NCBI RefSeq assembly: GCF_000731095.1
Contig: NZ_JMTZ01000046.1
Span: 1 to 35,279, forward strand
Origin: Lysobacter antibioticus
GTDB taxonomy: Bacteria; Pseudomonadota; Gammaproteobacteria; Xanthomonadales; Xanthomonadaceae
DNA: 35,279 nt
Direction: 5' to 3'
Shown: one piece after another, positions 25,878-33,654 of the stretch
How positions within the stretch are numbered: position 1 is the first letter of the stretch
How the letters are laid out: every line of letters begins with the position of its first letter
Made by a program: the position numbers and the translations under genes
The notes under the pieces: model-generated
Databases searched by the model: none
Told to the model about the DNA's origin: nothing
The model's input: the letters and a program-made list of their open reading frames with translations, nothing else

Positions 25878-26050
25878 TCGGGTGACTCCCCAGCGGAATT
25901 CAGAAAAGAGGTCGATTATGCCCGCTCGCGCGGACCGGGACCAAACACCCGGACCGGGATCACGCACGGCGGCTATCGAGGGTGGACGAGGCGCAGTCTA
26001 GGCGGCGCCCGTGGCGGTGGCGCGACAGCGTCGCGGCCCCGCCGCAGGGC

Positions 26051-26488
26051 TCAGCCGCGGCCCTTGATCAAGGGCAGTTCGGCCTGTTGCCAAGCCTGGA
26101 TGCCGCCGTCGAGCCAATAGACCTGCTCGAAGCCGGCCTTCTTCAGGCGCTTGGCGGCGTCGGCCGAGGCCTGGCCGGTGCGGCACACCGCCACGACCGG
26201 CAGCGCCTTGGCATTGGCGAGCAGCTTGCTCTCCGGGTCGAACTGGCTCGGCTGGACCGAACGGCTGCCCGGGATGTGGCCTTTCTCGAACTCGGTGCTG
26301 GCCGACAGGTCGATGACCAGGGCGTTGTCGCGGTTGATCAGTGCGGTCAGCTCGGCCGGGCGCAGGGCCTTGTAGCCGCGGAACAGGCGCGCGATCTCGG
26401 TGTAGACGATGGCCAGGGTCAGGCCGGCGAAGCCCAGCGACAGGTACAGGTGGCGGCCGGCGAACGCCAGCAGTTCTTCAAGACTCAC
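26051..26488 (-). CDS. membrane-anchored rhodanese-like protein (YibN-like)
   Basis: A 145-residue protein with one N-terminal membrane span (about 13-32) and a rhodanese domain (about 40-140). The active-site loop is VCRTGQAS with Cys102, so it can carry a persulfide or act as a single-cysteine sulfurtransferase. Translation starts at GTG 26488, since no in-frame ATG is available. Its position before secB and gpsA matches E. coli yibN-grxC-secB-gpsA, except that no glutaredoxin gene lies in the 173-base gap here. YibN has been linked with the membrane-protein insertion machinery, which would fit its neighbours. Confidence 0.9.
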   Translation of the reverse strand: MSLEELLAFAGRHLYLSLGFAGLTLAIVYTEIARLFRGYKALRPAELTALINRDNALVIDLSASTEFEKGHIPGSRSVQPSQFDPESKLLANAKALPVVAVCRTGQASADAAKRLKKAGFEQVYWLDGGIQAWQQAELPLIKGRG

Positions 26489-26490
26489 GG

Positions 26491-26650
26491 GGTCATGCTC
26501 ACAGGATCGGGCTCACAAGGTCGGGCTCACGAAGTCGGACTCGCAGAGGCCCGAACGGGCGGCGATTGTCGCCCAGCGCGCGCGGCGGCGCAAAAGCGCG
26601 TTCGGAGCGGGCGCTCTGAGCGGGGCAGTCCGAGCGGGGCGGTGCGAGCG
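26491..26650. repeat. two sets of 14-bp degenerate tandem repeats
   Basis: Set one: GGATCGGGCTCACA (26504-26517), AGGTCGGGCTCACG (26518-26531), AAGTCGGACTCGCA (26532-26545), with a 13-bp partial copy before. Set two: GGGGCAGTCCGAGC (26622-26635) and GGGGCGGTGCGAGC (26636-26649), with a 13-bp related unit before. Both lie between the rhodanese start and the lipoprotein stop; the first abuts the rhodanese ribosome-binding region. Confidence 0.7.
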
Positions 26651-26651
26651 G

Positions 26652-26672
26652 GGCCGCCCATGCCGGGCGGCC
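26652..26672 (-). terminator. hairpin after the lipoprotein gene
   Basis: GGCCGCCC (26652-26659) pairs with GGGCGGCC (26665-26672) over a five-base loop, nine bases past the lipoprotein stop. No T-tract follows on the minus strand, so this is a stem-loop that may slow polymerase or protect the 3' end rather than a clear intrinsic terminator. Confidence 0.4.
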
Positions 26673-26680
26673 CGGAGCGG

Positions 26681-27130
26681 TTACTGGCCGGCCCAGAAGT
26701 CCGGCAGGCCGCTGACCAGCCACCAGGTCTTGGCTTCCGGGTCCCAGGTCCAGGCCTCGGTGTAGCGCACGGTGCGCTCGGCCAGGGTGTGGCGGTTGAT
26801 CACGCCGATGTCGATCAGGCGCACCGCGGTGCCCTTTTCCTTGTCCATCTCGGTGCCGACGTCGCGGTAGGAGGAGACCTGGATCTGCTTGTAGCGCTCC
26901 AGTTGCATCGTCGTCGGCGCCAGTTGCTTGCGCAGCTTGGGCTCGATCAGGTTGACCGCACCCTCGAAGTCGCCCCAGCGGATCGCCGCCGAATAGGCGT
27001 ACTGGGTCTCGCCGATCTTGTTGTTCTGGGTGCCGGTGGTCTGGCAACCGCCGAGCGCGAGCACGCACGACAACATCAGGGCGAGCTGCAACAAGCGCAT
27101 CAGGAGCGAGCTGTTCGAAAGCGGGCGCAT
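26681..27130 (-). CDS. small lipoprotein, family not recognised
   Basis: A 149-residue protein with a type-II signal peptide: a hydrophobic run ending LALGGC makes Cys29 the lipidation site. The mature domain of about 115 residues (YAYSAAIRWGDFEGAVNLIEPKLR ... EAWTWDPEAKTWWLVSGLPDFW) has an alpha helix followed by beta strands, a layout seen in small NTF2-like or SnoaL-like folds, but I cannot name the family. MRLLQL at residue 11 (27100) is an alternative start that would still give a good signal peptide. It is likely an envelope protein common to Xanthomonadaceae. Confidence 0.8.
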   Translation of the reverse strand: MRPLSNSSLLMRLLQLALMLSCVLALGGCQTTGTQNNKIGETQYAYSAAIRWGDFEGAVNLIEPKLRKQLAPTTMQLERYKQIQVSSYRDVGTEMDKEKGTAVRLIDIGVINRHTLAERTVRYTEAWTWDPEAKTWWLVSGLPDFWAGQ

Positions 27131-27178
27131 CGCGGACTCCGGCGGAAAGGACGTTCGGCGTGCATCCTACCGTTCGCG

Positions 27179-27646
27179 TCAGGGCTTAGCGATGGCCACG
27201 TAGCGCGCCGTGAACTCGGTCGCGATCCCGCCTTCGGGCAGCAGCGCGCGCGCGATCAGCGAGGTGCGGGCGCGACGGCGCTCGCGCAGGGTGGTCAGGA
27301 AGCTGCCCCAGTCGGCGCCCGGGGCGAGCTCGGCGTGCACGTCCAGGTCGGCGAACAGCGGCGCGAGGTAGCGGGTCTGGCTGTCGGCGACGAACACCTC
27401 GGCCTTGAGGCCGGCCTGTTCGATGCCGAGCGACATCACGCCCCAGGAGGCCAGGGTCATCATCGAGGCCAGACTGCCGCCGAAGGCGCAGCCCTTGTCG
27501 TTGACGTGTTGCGACAGCGGCGCGTGCAGGCGCAGGCGCGAGCCGTCGTAACCGGCGATGTTGACCTGCATGGCCGCGACCGGCGGCATCGATTGGTAGT
27601 GCTGATGAAGGCGTTGCAGAGCGGCGTCGGAAGTCATCGAAGGCAT
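27179..27646 (-). CDS. YiiD C-terminal-type thioesterase
   Basis: A 155-residue hotdog-fold protein. The pattern VNDKGCAFGGSLASMMTLASWGVMSLGIEQAG resembles the putative thioesterase domain found at the C-terminus of E. coli YiiD (FabY-type) and as stand-alone proteins in Xanthomonadaceae; such domains act on acyl-CoA or acyl-ACP thioesters. Two nearby ATG codons (27646 and 27637) lack good ribosome-binding sites, so the start is uncertain by three residues. It is divergent from hemD, with an 88-base shared promoter region. The substrate cannot be told from sequence. Confidence 0.8.
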   Translation of the reverse strand: MPSMTSDAALQRLHQHYQSMPPVAAMQVNIAGYDGSRLRLHAPLSQHVNDKGCAFGGSLASMMTLASWGVMSLGIEQAGLKAEVFVADSQTRYLAPLFADLDVHAELAPGADWGSFLTTLRERRRARTSLIARALLPEGGIATEFTARYVAIAKP

Positions 27647-27734
27647 TGCAGTTCGGGGGAGTATTGAGTGTCGCGCCGGAGACGGCGGCCACCGGCGAGT
27701 GCCGCGATCGGCAGCGCTGTGCGAAGCTGTTCGC

Positions 27735-28535
27735 ATGAGCCGCGAGCTGCGACAACCGCCGGGATGGTACGTGATCTCACTGCGTCCGAGCGGCGATCAC
27801 GAAGAACTTCGTCGTATCGCCGCACAGTACGGCGGCGGATTGATCGAGCTTTCGCCGTGGTCGGTGCGCACGCAGGACGATTCGGCATCCCGGCGTGCGT
27901 TATCGGATGCGTTGGCGGCGCCGCACGTACTCGTCACCAGTCCCGCCGCAGCGCGCGCGTTGCGCGATCTGCAACCGTCGTTGAGCACGCGCGCCGGCCA
28001 GCGTTGGTACGCCGTCGGCGCAGGCACCGCCGCGGTGTTGAACGAAATCGGCATCGCCGAAGTGCTGTGGCCGCGTCGCATGGACAGCGAAGGTCTGCTC
28101 GCGTTAGCGGAACTGCAACATTTCGATAACGAAGCATTCGGTTTGCTGACTGCGGCGGGCGGGCGCGGCGTGCTCGCGCCGGCCTTGCAGGCGCGCGGCG
28201 CGCGCGTGCTGCGCGCCGACATCTACGTGCGCGAACCGGCCGCGCCGTCGCGCTTCGAAATCGCGCGACTGCTCGGCTTCGACGGCCCGCTGTGGTTGGC
28301 GCTGTCGAGCGGCGAAGCGCTCGAACGCGTGCTCGCGCAATTGCCCGAAGCCGCCGGCGCGCGTCTGCGCCGGGCACGCGTCAGCGCCGCCAGCGCGCGT
28401 CTGGCCGAGCTCGCGCGCGGCCTCGGCTTCGCCGAGGTCGAGGTGGCCGCCGGGCCGCGCGCGCAGGACCTGCTGGCCGGCTGCGCCGCGCTCGCCGGCG
28501 GCGACGCCCCCGAGCGGCCGCCGCCGGCCTGCTGA
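27735..28535 (+). CDS. hemD: uroporphyrinogen-III synthase
   Basis: A 266-residue two-domain cytoplasmic enzyme that closes hydroxymethylbilane to uroporphyrinogen III in heme synthesis. HemD sequences vary widely, but the pattern of alternating Rossmann-like halves is visible: VLVTSPAAARAL in the first, WYAVGAGTAAVLNEIG at the hinge, and ALSSGEALERVLAQL in the second. Position immediately before hemX and hemY confirms it. The ATG at 27735 precedes MSRELRQPPGWYVISLRP; the frame could extend to 27699 without conserved sequence. The 48-base gap to hemX suggests one transcript. Confidence 0.9.
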   Translation: MSRELRQPPGWYVISLRPSGDHEELRRIAAQYGGGLIELSPWSVRTQDDSASRRALSDALAAPHVLVTSPAAARALRDLQPSLSTRAGQRWYAVGAGTAAVLNEIGIAEVLWPRRMDSEGLLALAELQHFDNEAFGLLTAAGGRGVLAPALQARGARVLRADIYVREPAAPSRFEIARLLGFDGPLWLALSSGEALERVLAQLPEAAGARLRRARVSAASARLAELARGLGFAEVEVAAGPRAQDLLAGCAALAGGDAPERPPPAC

Positions 28536-28583
28536 TCGCGTCAAGGCAGTCTTGATGCACCGATCCGGTAGCATGGCCGGGCC

Positions 28584-29594
28584 ATGAACACCCCCCTCGA
28601 TACCGTGTCCACGACTCCCGCATCCCCCGCTCCCGCATCGCCGACGCCGCGTCGCGGTTCCAACGGCTGGCTCTGGCTGCTCATCGTGCTGCTGATCGCC
28701 GGCGGCGGCGCCTGGTACGGCTGGCAGCAATGGCAGAACCGGCAGGCACAAGACCGCGCCGCCGAAGCCGATGCCGGCCAGCGCCTGGAAGCGCTCGGCG
28801 AGCGCCTGGACACGATCCGCACCAACCAGGAAGCGCAAAACCGCCGCATCGCCCAGGCCGACACCACCAACCGGGTGCTGCGCGACGAGTTGCACGGCAT
28901 CGGCCAGCGCGCCGCCCTGATCGAGGACAGCGTCTCCAAGCTCGCCGATCCCGACCGCCACGGCGCCCAGGCCATGCGCCTGGACGAGACCGAACTGCTG
29001 CTGACCCTGGGCCAGCAGCGCCTGCAGATCGCCGGCGACCTGGAAGGCGCACGCCGCGCCTATGCGCTGGCCGGCGGCGTCCTCGACGGCGTCGACGACC
29101 CGGCCTATCTCAGCCTGCGCCAGACCCTGCTGCAGGAAACCGCCGCGCTCAAGGAGCTCGGCATCGAACCGCGCGTGCAGGCGATGGCCAAGCTGGATGC
29201 GTTGGCGCAGAACCTGAGCCTGCCGCCGGAGCGCCCGAGCGCAGCGGCGCCGGCGCTGGCGCCGTGGTGGCGCCGCGCCTTCGGCACCCTGATCGAGACC
29301 CGCCCGGTCGACCGCACCGTCGCCACCCACCCCAGCGACCGCGCCGCCGCGCTCGCCGGCCTGCAACTGGAAATCTCGCTGGCGCGCGCCGCCGCCGAAC
29401 GGCGCGACGCCGACGGCTATCGCACCGCGCTCAAGCGTGCCGAAAGCTGGGTGCTGCGCCTGTCGGCGCCTTCGCCGGCCCAAAACCGCCAACTCGCGCA
29501 GTTGCGCGAACTGGCCGCGCTGCCGCTTTCACTGTCGGTTCCTACCCTGGGCACGACACTGCAGCAGTTGCGCCAGTTGCGCACGGCCCAATGA
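28584..29594 (+). CDS. hemX: HemX-family membrane protein
   Basis: A 336-residue protein with a Pro/Ala/Thr-rich cytoplasmic start, one membrane span (about 28-46, WLWLLIVLLIAGGGAWYGW), a coiled-coil stretch (about 50-130, rich in Gln, Arg and Glu heptads) and a C-terminal helical domain (RAAALAGLQLEISLARAAAERRDADGYRTALKRAESW). This is HemX, often annotated as uroporphyrinogen-III C-methyltransferase, but no methyltransferase motifs are present. It lies between hemD and hemY as in enterobacteria and pseudomonads. Its role in heme synthesis is not settled; a scaffold role is a common guess. Confidence 0.9.
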   Translation: MNTPLDTVSTTPASPAPASPTPRRGSNGWLWLLIVLLIAGGGAWYGWQQWQNRQAQDRAAEADAGQRLEALGERLDTIRTNQEAQNRRIAQADTTNRVLRDELHGIGQRAALIEDSVSKLADPDRHGAQAMRLDETELLLTLGQQRLQIAGDLEGARRAYALAGGVLDGVDDPAYLSLRQTLLQETAALKELGIEPRVQAMAKLDALAQNLSLPPERPSAAAPALAPWWRRAFGTLIETRPVDRTVATHPSDRAAALAGLQLEISLARAAAERRDADGYRTALKRAESWVLRLSAPSPAQNRQLAQLRELAALPLSLSVPTLGTTLQQLRQLRTAQ

Positions 29595-29651
29595 ACCGGC
29601 CGGGCCGCCGACACCCGATCAGGAAGCTGGCGCGATAAGGAGGTGCCGCAC

Positions 29652-30902
29652 ATGAATCTGTTCCGCAATCTGTTGTTCTGGATCGTCCTGGCCCTGGTCG
29701 GCGCGCTCGTCGCGCAGTTGCTGGTGCAGGACCCCGGCCACGTCGTGGTCACCTACGGCGGCATCGACTACGTCACCAACCTGCCGAAGGCCTTGCTGAT
29801 CCTGATCGGCGGCCTGCTCGCACTGTGGCTGGTGTGGAAAGTGATCAGCCTGCCGTTCGTGGCGATGCGCCGGCATCGCAAGAAGCAGGCACGCGCACGC
29901 CTCATCGACGGTCTCGAAGCGCTGCACCAGGGCCATTGGGCCCGCGCCGAGAAATCGCTCGGCCAGGCCGCGCGCAGCCGCGACGTGGCCGCGATCGCCG
30001 AAGTCGCCGCCGCACGCTCGGCCAGCGCGCGCGGCGACGCCGCCGCCGCGAGCCGCCATCTCGATGCGCTCGCCGTCGATTACCCGGTCGCGCGCGCGCT
30101 CGCCGTCGCCGACCTCGCCCTGGCCGAAGACCGCGCCGGCGATGCGCTCGCTGCGCTCGACGCCGCCAACGTGCAACCGCTGCCGCCGCGCGGCCTGGCC
30201 TTGCGCGCGCAGGCCCTGGCCGCACTCGGCCGCGCCGGCGAGGCTTACGGCCTGCTCGGCGCACTGCGTCAGCACAACGTGTGGCCGGCCGAACGCCTCG
30301 CCGAGCTCGAAGCCGCCTGGGCCGAAGCGGCGCTGCGCGAAGCCGCCGATGCCAACGTCCTCGCCGACCATTGGGAAACCCTGCCGAAGCCGCTGAAGAG
30401 CGAGCCGGCCACGGTCGCCGCTTATGCCGAACGCGCGGCCGCGCTGCGCTGGGAAGAAGCCGCGGCCAAGAGCCTCGAACAGGCGCTCGACACGCGTTGG
30501 GACGAATCGCTGGCGGCCTTGTACGGCCGCCTGCCGATCGGCCGCCTAGAGGCGCGCCGCGCCAATGCCGAGCGTTGGCTGCAGGCGCATTCGGGCAGCC
30601 CGGGCCTGCTGGTCAGCCTGGCCCGGATCAGCCGCGCCCAAGGCCAGTGGCCGCAGGCCGAAGGCTATCTGCACCGCGCGCTCGCCCAGGGCGCGAACAG
30701 CGAAGCCTGGGAAGAGCTCGGCCACGGCTACGCCCAGGCCGGCGACGAGAACCGCGCCCGCCTGAGTTACGTCAACGCATTGCGCGCGGCGCGCGGCGAA
30801 GCCGCCACCGAGTTGCCCGGCCGCGACCTGCGCCAGAAGATCTTCGACGAGGCGGTGATCGAAGAGCGCGACGAACACGGCATGCCGCGTTTGCGCGGTT
30901 GA
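29652..30902 (+). CDS. hemY: HemY-type TPR membrane protein
   Basis: A 416-residue inner-membrane protein: two N-terminal spans (about 4-24 and 39-60), a basic linker RRHRKKQARARL, then helical TPR-like repeats to the end (for example AAAASRHLDALAVDYPVARALAVADLALA and WPQAEGYLHRALAQG). This is the proteobacterial HemY of the hemCDXY operon, not the Bacillus protoporphyrinogen oxidase of the same name. A perfect AAGGAGG (29637-29643) lies eight bases before the ATG at 29652; a GTG at 29643 would overlap that site and is rejected. A terminator follows. Confidence 0.92.
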   Translation: MNLFRNLLFWIVLALVGALVAQLLVQDPGHVVVTYGGIDYVTNLPKALLILIGGLLALWLVWKVISLPFVAMRRHRKKQARARLIDGLEALHQGHWARAEKSLGQAARSRDVAAIAEVAAARSASARGDAAAASRHLDALAVDYPVARALAVADLALAEDRAGDALAALDAANVQPLPPRGLALRAQALAALGRAGEAYGLLGALRQHNVWPAERLAELEAAWAEAALREAADANVLADHWETLPKPLKSEPATVAAYAERAAALRWEEAAAKSLEQALDTRWDESLAALYGRLPIGRLEARRANAERWLQAHSGSPGLLVSLARISRAQGQWPQAEGYLHRALAQGANSEAWEELGHGYAQAGDENRARLSYVNALRAARGEAATELPGRDLRQKIFDEAVIEERDEHGMPRLRG

Positions 30903-30922
30903 GTCTCGCCCCCGACGAAAAC

Positions 30923-30949
30923 GGCCGCCTTCGAAGCGGCCCTTTTTTT
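30923..30949 (+). terminator. intrinsic terminator of hemDXY
   Basis: GGCCGC (30923-30928) and GCGGCC (30936-30941) form the stem, the loop is CTTCGAA, and a C plus seven T follow. It lies 20 bases past the hemY stop. Confidence 0.92.
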
Positions 30950-30986
30950 ATGCCTTGCCCGAATGCGCCCGGATCGACGCCGACGC

Positions 30987-31553
30987 TCAACGATCGCTGT
31001 CGCCGAAGCTCGGCAACGTGGCGAGGAACTCGTCGCCGCATCCGGCATAGCGCGCATAACGTTCGCTGATCCGCTTGGGGTACAGCAACCTCGCCTTGAC
31101 CAGGCCGACCGCGATCGCGGCGATCAACAGAGCCAGGCTCGCCAGATAAGCCGCGCCGCCAAGTTGCCCGCTCATCGCGACGAGCAAGGTCGCGACGCTG
31201 GCCGCCAGCAACAACGCCGCCGCCCACATCGCGACCAAGCGCTTGCGCGCATGCACGGCGCAGACCCCGACGTTCAGACGCGCGCTCTTCCGGATCGCGA
31301 CCTTTACGATCACATAGATCAACAGGTTGAACAGGATCAGCAGGTGCCAGCCGCGGTGATGCCAGTAATAGCGCTGCAGCAGCTTGGGCGCCGTCGCCTC
31401 GGCATTGCATTTGACGCAACGCGCCGGCAGCTCGCTGCTGCGCTGGGCCACCAGGTCCTTGCCGTCGCGCCACGGACCGGCCTGTTCGCCGGCGTCGCGA
31501 GGCGAATGGATCAGCGCGCTCTTCGGCGCCTCGTACGGATTGAAGCTCGACAT
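30987..31553 (-). CDS. small membrane protein with N-terminal NPYEAP motif and Cys pair
   Basis: A 188-residue protein of unrecognised family. It begins MSSFNPYEAPKSAL, a short N-terminal motif (NPYxxP) found in many uncharacterised bacterial membrane proteins. A CVKC pair at 46-49 and Cys97/His100 (VCAVHARKR) could form a zinc site on the cytoplasmic side. Three hydrophobic segments follow at about 67-85, 106-126 and 130-152, and the C-terminal tail is soluble. AGGGG lies about six bases before the ATG. It is convergent with hemY, sharing the terminator region. Function unknown. Confidence 0.75.
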   Translation of the reverse strand: MSSFNPYEAPKSALIHSPRDAGEQAGPWRDGKDLVAQRSSELPARCVKCNAEATAPKLLQRYYWHHRGWHLLILFNLLIYVIVKVAIRKSARLNVGVCAVHARKRLVAMWAAALLLAASVATLLVAMSGQLGGAAYLASLALLIAAIAVGLVKARLLYPKRISERYARYAGCGDEFLATLPSFGDSDR

Positions 31554-31714
31554 CGCGTCCCCTGTCGCATCCCCGATTTCGTAATCGTTTGGCGCGTCGC
31601 CGGCGCGACGGCGCGGATCGCAGCGGCGCCGCGCACTCGCCGTTGTAGTGCCTGCCGATTCCTTCGCAGCTCATCCTAGCCGGGCGCGGGCGCAACGCAA
31701 GCGCGGCGCCGACA

Positions 31715-31744
31715 CGACAACGGCGCCCTGGGGCGCCGTTGTCG
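31715..31744 (-). terminator. long perfect hairpin after the hydrolase gene
   Basis: Fourteen-base perfect arms, CGACAACGGCGCCC and GGGCGCCGTTGTCG, with a two-base centre (TG). It lies 22 bases past the hydrolase stop. No T-tract follows on the minus strand, so it is a stem-loop end rather than a classical rho-independent terminator. Confidence 0.6.
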
Positions 31745-31766
31745 CGAGCTGCGGTGGCGCCGAGAG

Positions 31767-33347
31767 TCAGCGCAACGGCACCGTCAGGGTCGAGGGGTTC
31801 GAGGCCGGCGAGCTGAAGCTGACCGAGCCGCCGATGCGCGTCGCCGCGGTGTAACGCGGGTCCACGGTGTCGACCACCAGCACCAGCTTGCGGCCGGCCG
31901 GGATGTCCCAGCTGGTCGCTTCCATGCGCAGGTCGATCGTCTTCGCCACGCCCGGCGTCGCCCCGCGCAGCGAGTACGGTTTGTGGCTCAACAGCGTGCC
32001 GTTGCCGAGCAGGTCGACGCTGTACAGATAGGCGAACAAGCTGACGTCGGTCTGGGTCGGCGTGACCGTGACATGCAACTGCGGCATGCCGCTGAGCTGC
32101 TTGCCGGTCCAGTAGGTCGGCGACGACCACACCCCGGCGCCGGCACGCGCCACCAGCGGGATCGAGGCCTGCGGCGCGATCTGCAGCGACTGCAGGAAAC
32201 CGCTGAGCATGGCCACGCCGGAGTCGGCGACGGTCGGCAGGCCGGTGAGGATCGAGTGGTTCCAGCCGGTGCTCGGCGAACCCGACAGTTCGCCGGTCGG
32301 CGCCAACAGGCCCGTCGGCCGGCTCAGCGCATACACGGTCGCGCCGCGTTGCACCGCGTTCCAGTCGGCGTAACCGCGCCAGTCGCCGTCCTGCGATTTC
32401 AGGCGCACCGGCGATTCGCTGTCGACGCCGTTGGCCAGGCCTTTGAGGTGACGATCGAACCAACGGCCGACCGCGTCGTAGATCTCGTTCGGCAGGCCGA
32501 GCGCGCCGGGCGCTTCGACCGTGGCGTGGTCGCCATGACTGAACAGCAATTGCTTCGGCCCGCTCAGGCCGTTGTAGAAATCGATGTACTGCCCCGGGGT
32601 GAACAGGCTGTCGTTGAAGGCGTTGGCGAGCAGCACCGCGGTGCCGTTGCGGTTCAAGGCCGCCGCCTCGGTGACCGGGCTGCGTTGCGGAATCACCGGC
32701 AGCAGGCCGTTGACCGCGCCCTCGAAGTCGCCGAACGCCATGCGCGCGGTGGCCTGGGCCAACTCCGGACCGGGCCGGCCGGTGAGGCTGCCGGCCACCA
32801 CCAACAAGGCCGCGCCCTGCTGGCTGACGGTGCGATTGGCATACAGCGAGGCTTCCAGGTCGGCCCAACCGCTCAGCGCCGCGACCGCCTTGATGCGCGG
32901 ATCGCGCTCGGCCGCGAGCAGGCTGATGCCGGCGCCGTAGGAAATGCCGCTGGCGCCGATCCGCGCCGGATTCGACGGCGTGTGCGCGAGCGCCCAATCG
33001 ATGACCGAGCTGACGTCCTCGACCGTGCCGGGCCCGGCGATGTCGATCTGCCCGGCCGAATCCCAGAACCCGCGCGAGGTGTAGCTGACGACGATATAGC
33101 CCTGGCTGGCGAGGATGCCGCCGCGGCCGACGTACTCCAGGTTCGGCACGGCCCAGCTGGCCGGCATCACCACGAGCGGAAACGGACCCGGTCCCTGGTC
33201 CTTGGGCACCATCACGAAGGCGCCCATCTCGGCCCCATCCCAGCCCGGAATGCGCTGGTAACTGCCTGTGAATCCGCCCGCCACGACCGGCAGGGCGACG
33301 ACGAACAGGGCCAAACACGACACGAACCACGACCAGATTCTGCGCAT
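31767..33347 (-). CDS. secreted alpha/beta hydrolase, CocE/dienelactone-hydrolase-like
   Basis: A 526-residue exported protein. A signal peptide spans 1-23 (SWFVSCLALFVVALPVVAG). The hydrolase core has the nucleophile elbow GISYG with Ser136, a probable acid in ANAFNDSLF and His in FSHGDHATVE. A C-terminal beta domain (about 400-526, LHVTVTPTQTDVSLFAYLYSV and SWDIPAGRKLVLVVDTVDPRY) matches the jelly-roll of X-Pro dipeptidyl-peptidase/CocE enzymes. It probably cleaves an ester or a peptide in the periplasm or outside the cell. GGAGGGG lies about ten bases before the ATG at 33347; the longer frame to 33482 is not needed. Substrate unknown. Confidence 0.88.
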   Translation of the reverse strand: MRRIWSWFVSCLALFVVALPVVAGGFTGSYQRIPGWDGAEMGAFVMVPKDQGPGPFPLVVMPASWAVPNLEYVGRGGILASQGYIVVSYTSRGFWDSAGQIDIAGPGTVEDVSSVIDWALAHTPSNPARIGASGISYGAGISLLAAERDPRIKAVAALSGWADLEASLYANRTVSQQGAALLVVAGSLTGRPGPELAQATARMAFGDFEGAVNGLLPVIPQRSPVTEAAALNRNGTAVLLANAFNDSLFTPGQYIDFYNGLSGPKQLLFSHGDHATVEAPGALGLPNEIYDAVGRWFDRHLKGLANGVDSESPVRLKSQDGDWRGYADWNAVQRGATVYALSRPTGLLAPTGELSGSPSTGWNHSILTGLPTVADSGVAMLSGFLQSLQIAPQASIPLVARAGAGVWSSPTYWTGKQLSGMPQLHVTVTPTQTDVSLFAYLYSVDLLGNGTLLSHKPYSLRGATPGVAKTIDLRMEATSWDIPAGRKLVLVVDTVDPRYTAATRIGGSVSFSSPASNPSTLTVPLR

Positions 33348-33654
33348 GAGTTCATCCCCTCCCAAGGATCGACCAGCACGATTGGATACGTTTGCGTATG
33401 GTTTGTTGCGCCACGACCGTACCACCGCGCATGGACGCCGGGCTAGCACCCGCAAACCGACTTTCGTGAACCCAGGCGACACCGGTCACGGAACCGCCCG
33501 ATCGATGCGGTTCCCGGCGCCCATCGAGCCGCAACCCGGCGCCGAGTGCCGCCATGGCGTGACCACGATCACGGCTTGATATCGCGCCGCGGCGTGCGCC
33601 GGCCTGAGCGCGGGGCATCGCGCGTTTGAGCTTGCACTTCACGGAGCGACCGTC
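33348..33654. other. divergent intergenic region with short inverted repeat
   Basis: This 307-base gap lies between the divergent hydrolase and sulfatase genes. It holds the inverted repeat ATACG-TTTG-CGTAT at 33386-33399, about 40 bases before the hydrolase start, a possible regulator site. No firm promoter boxes and no gene are seen. Confidence 0.5.

Noticed and set aside
28584-29594. Uroporphyrinogen-III C-methyltransferase activity for HemX
   Set aside because: No SAM-methyltransferase motifs; the protein is one membrane span plus coiled coil, so that common label is a misnomer.
29643-29651. GTG start for hemY at 29643
   Set aside because: The perfect AAGGAGG at 29637-29643 overlaps it and is spaced correctly for the ATG at 29652.
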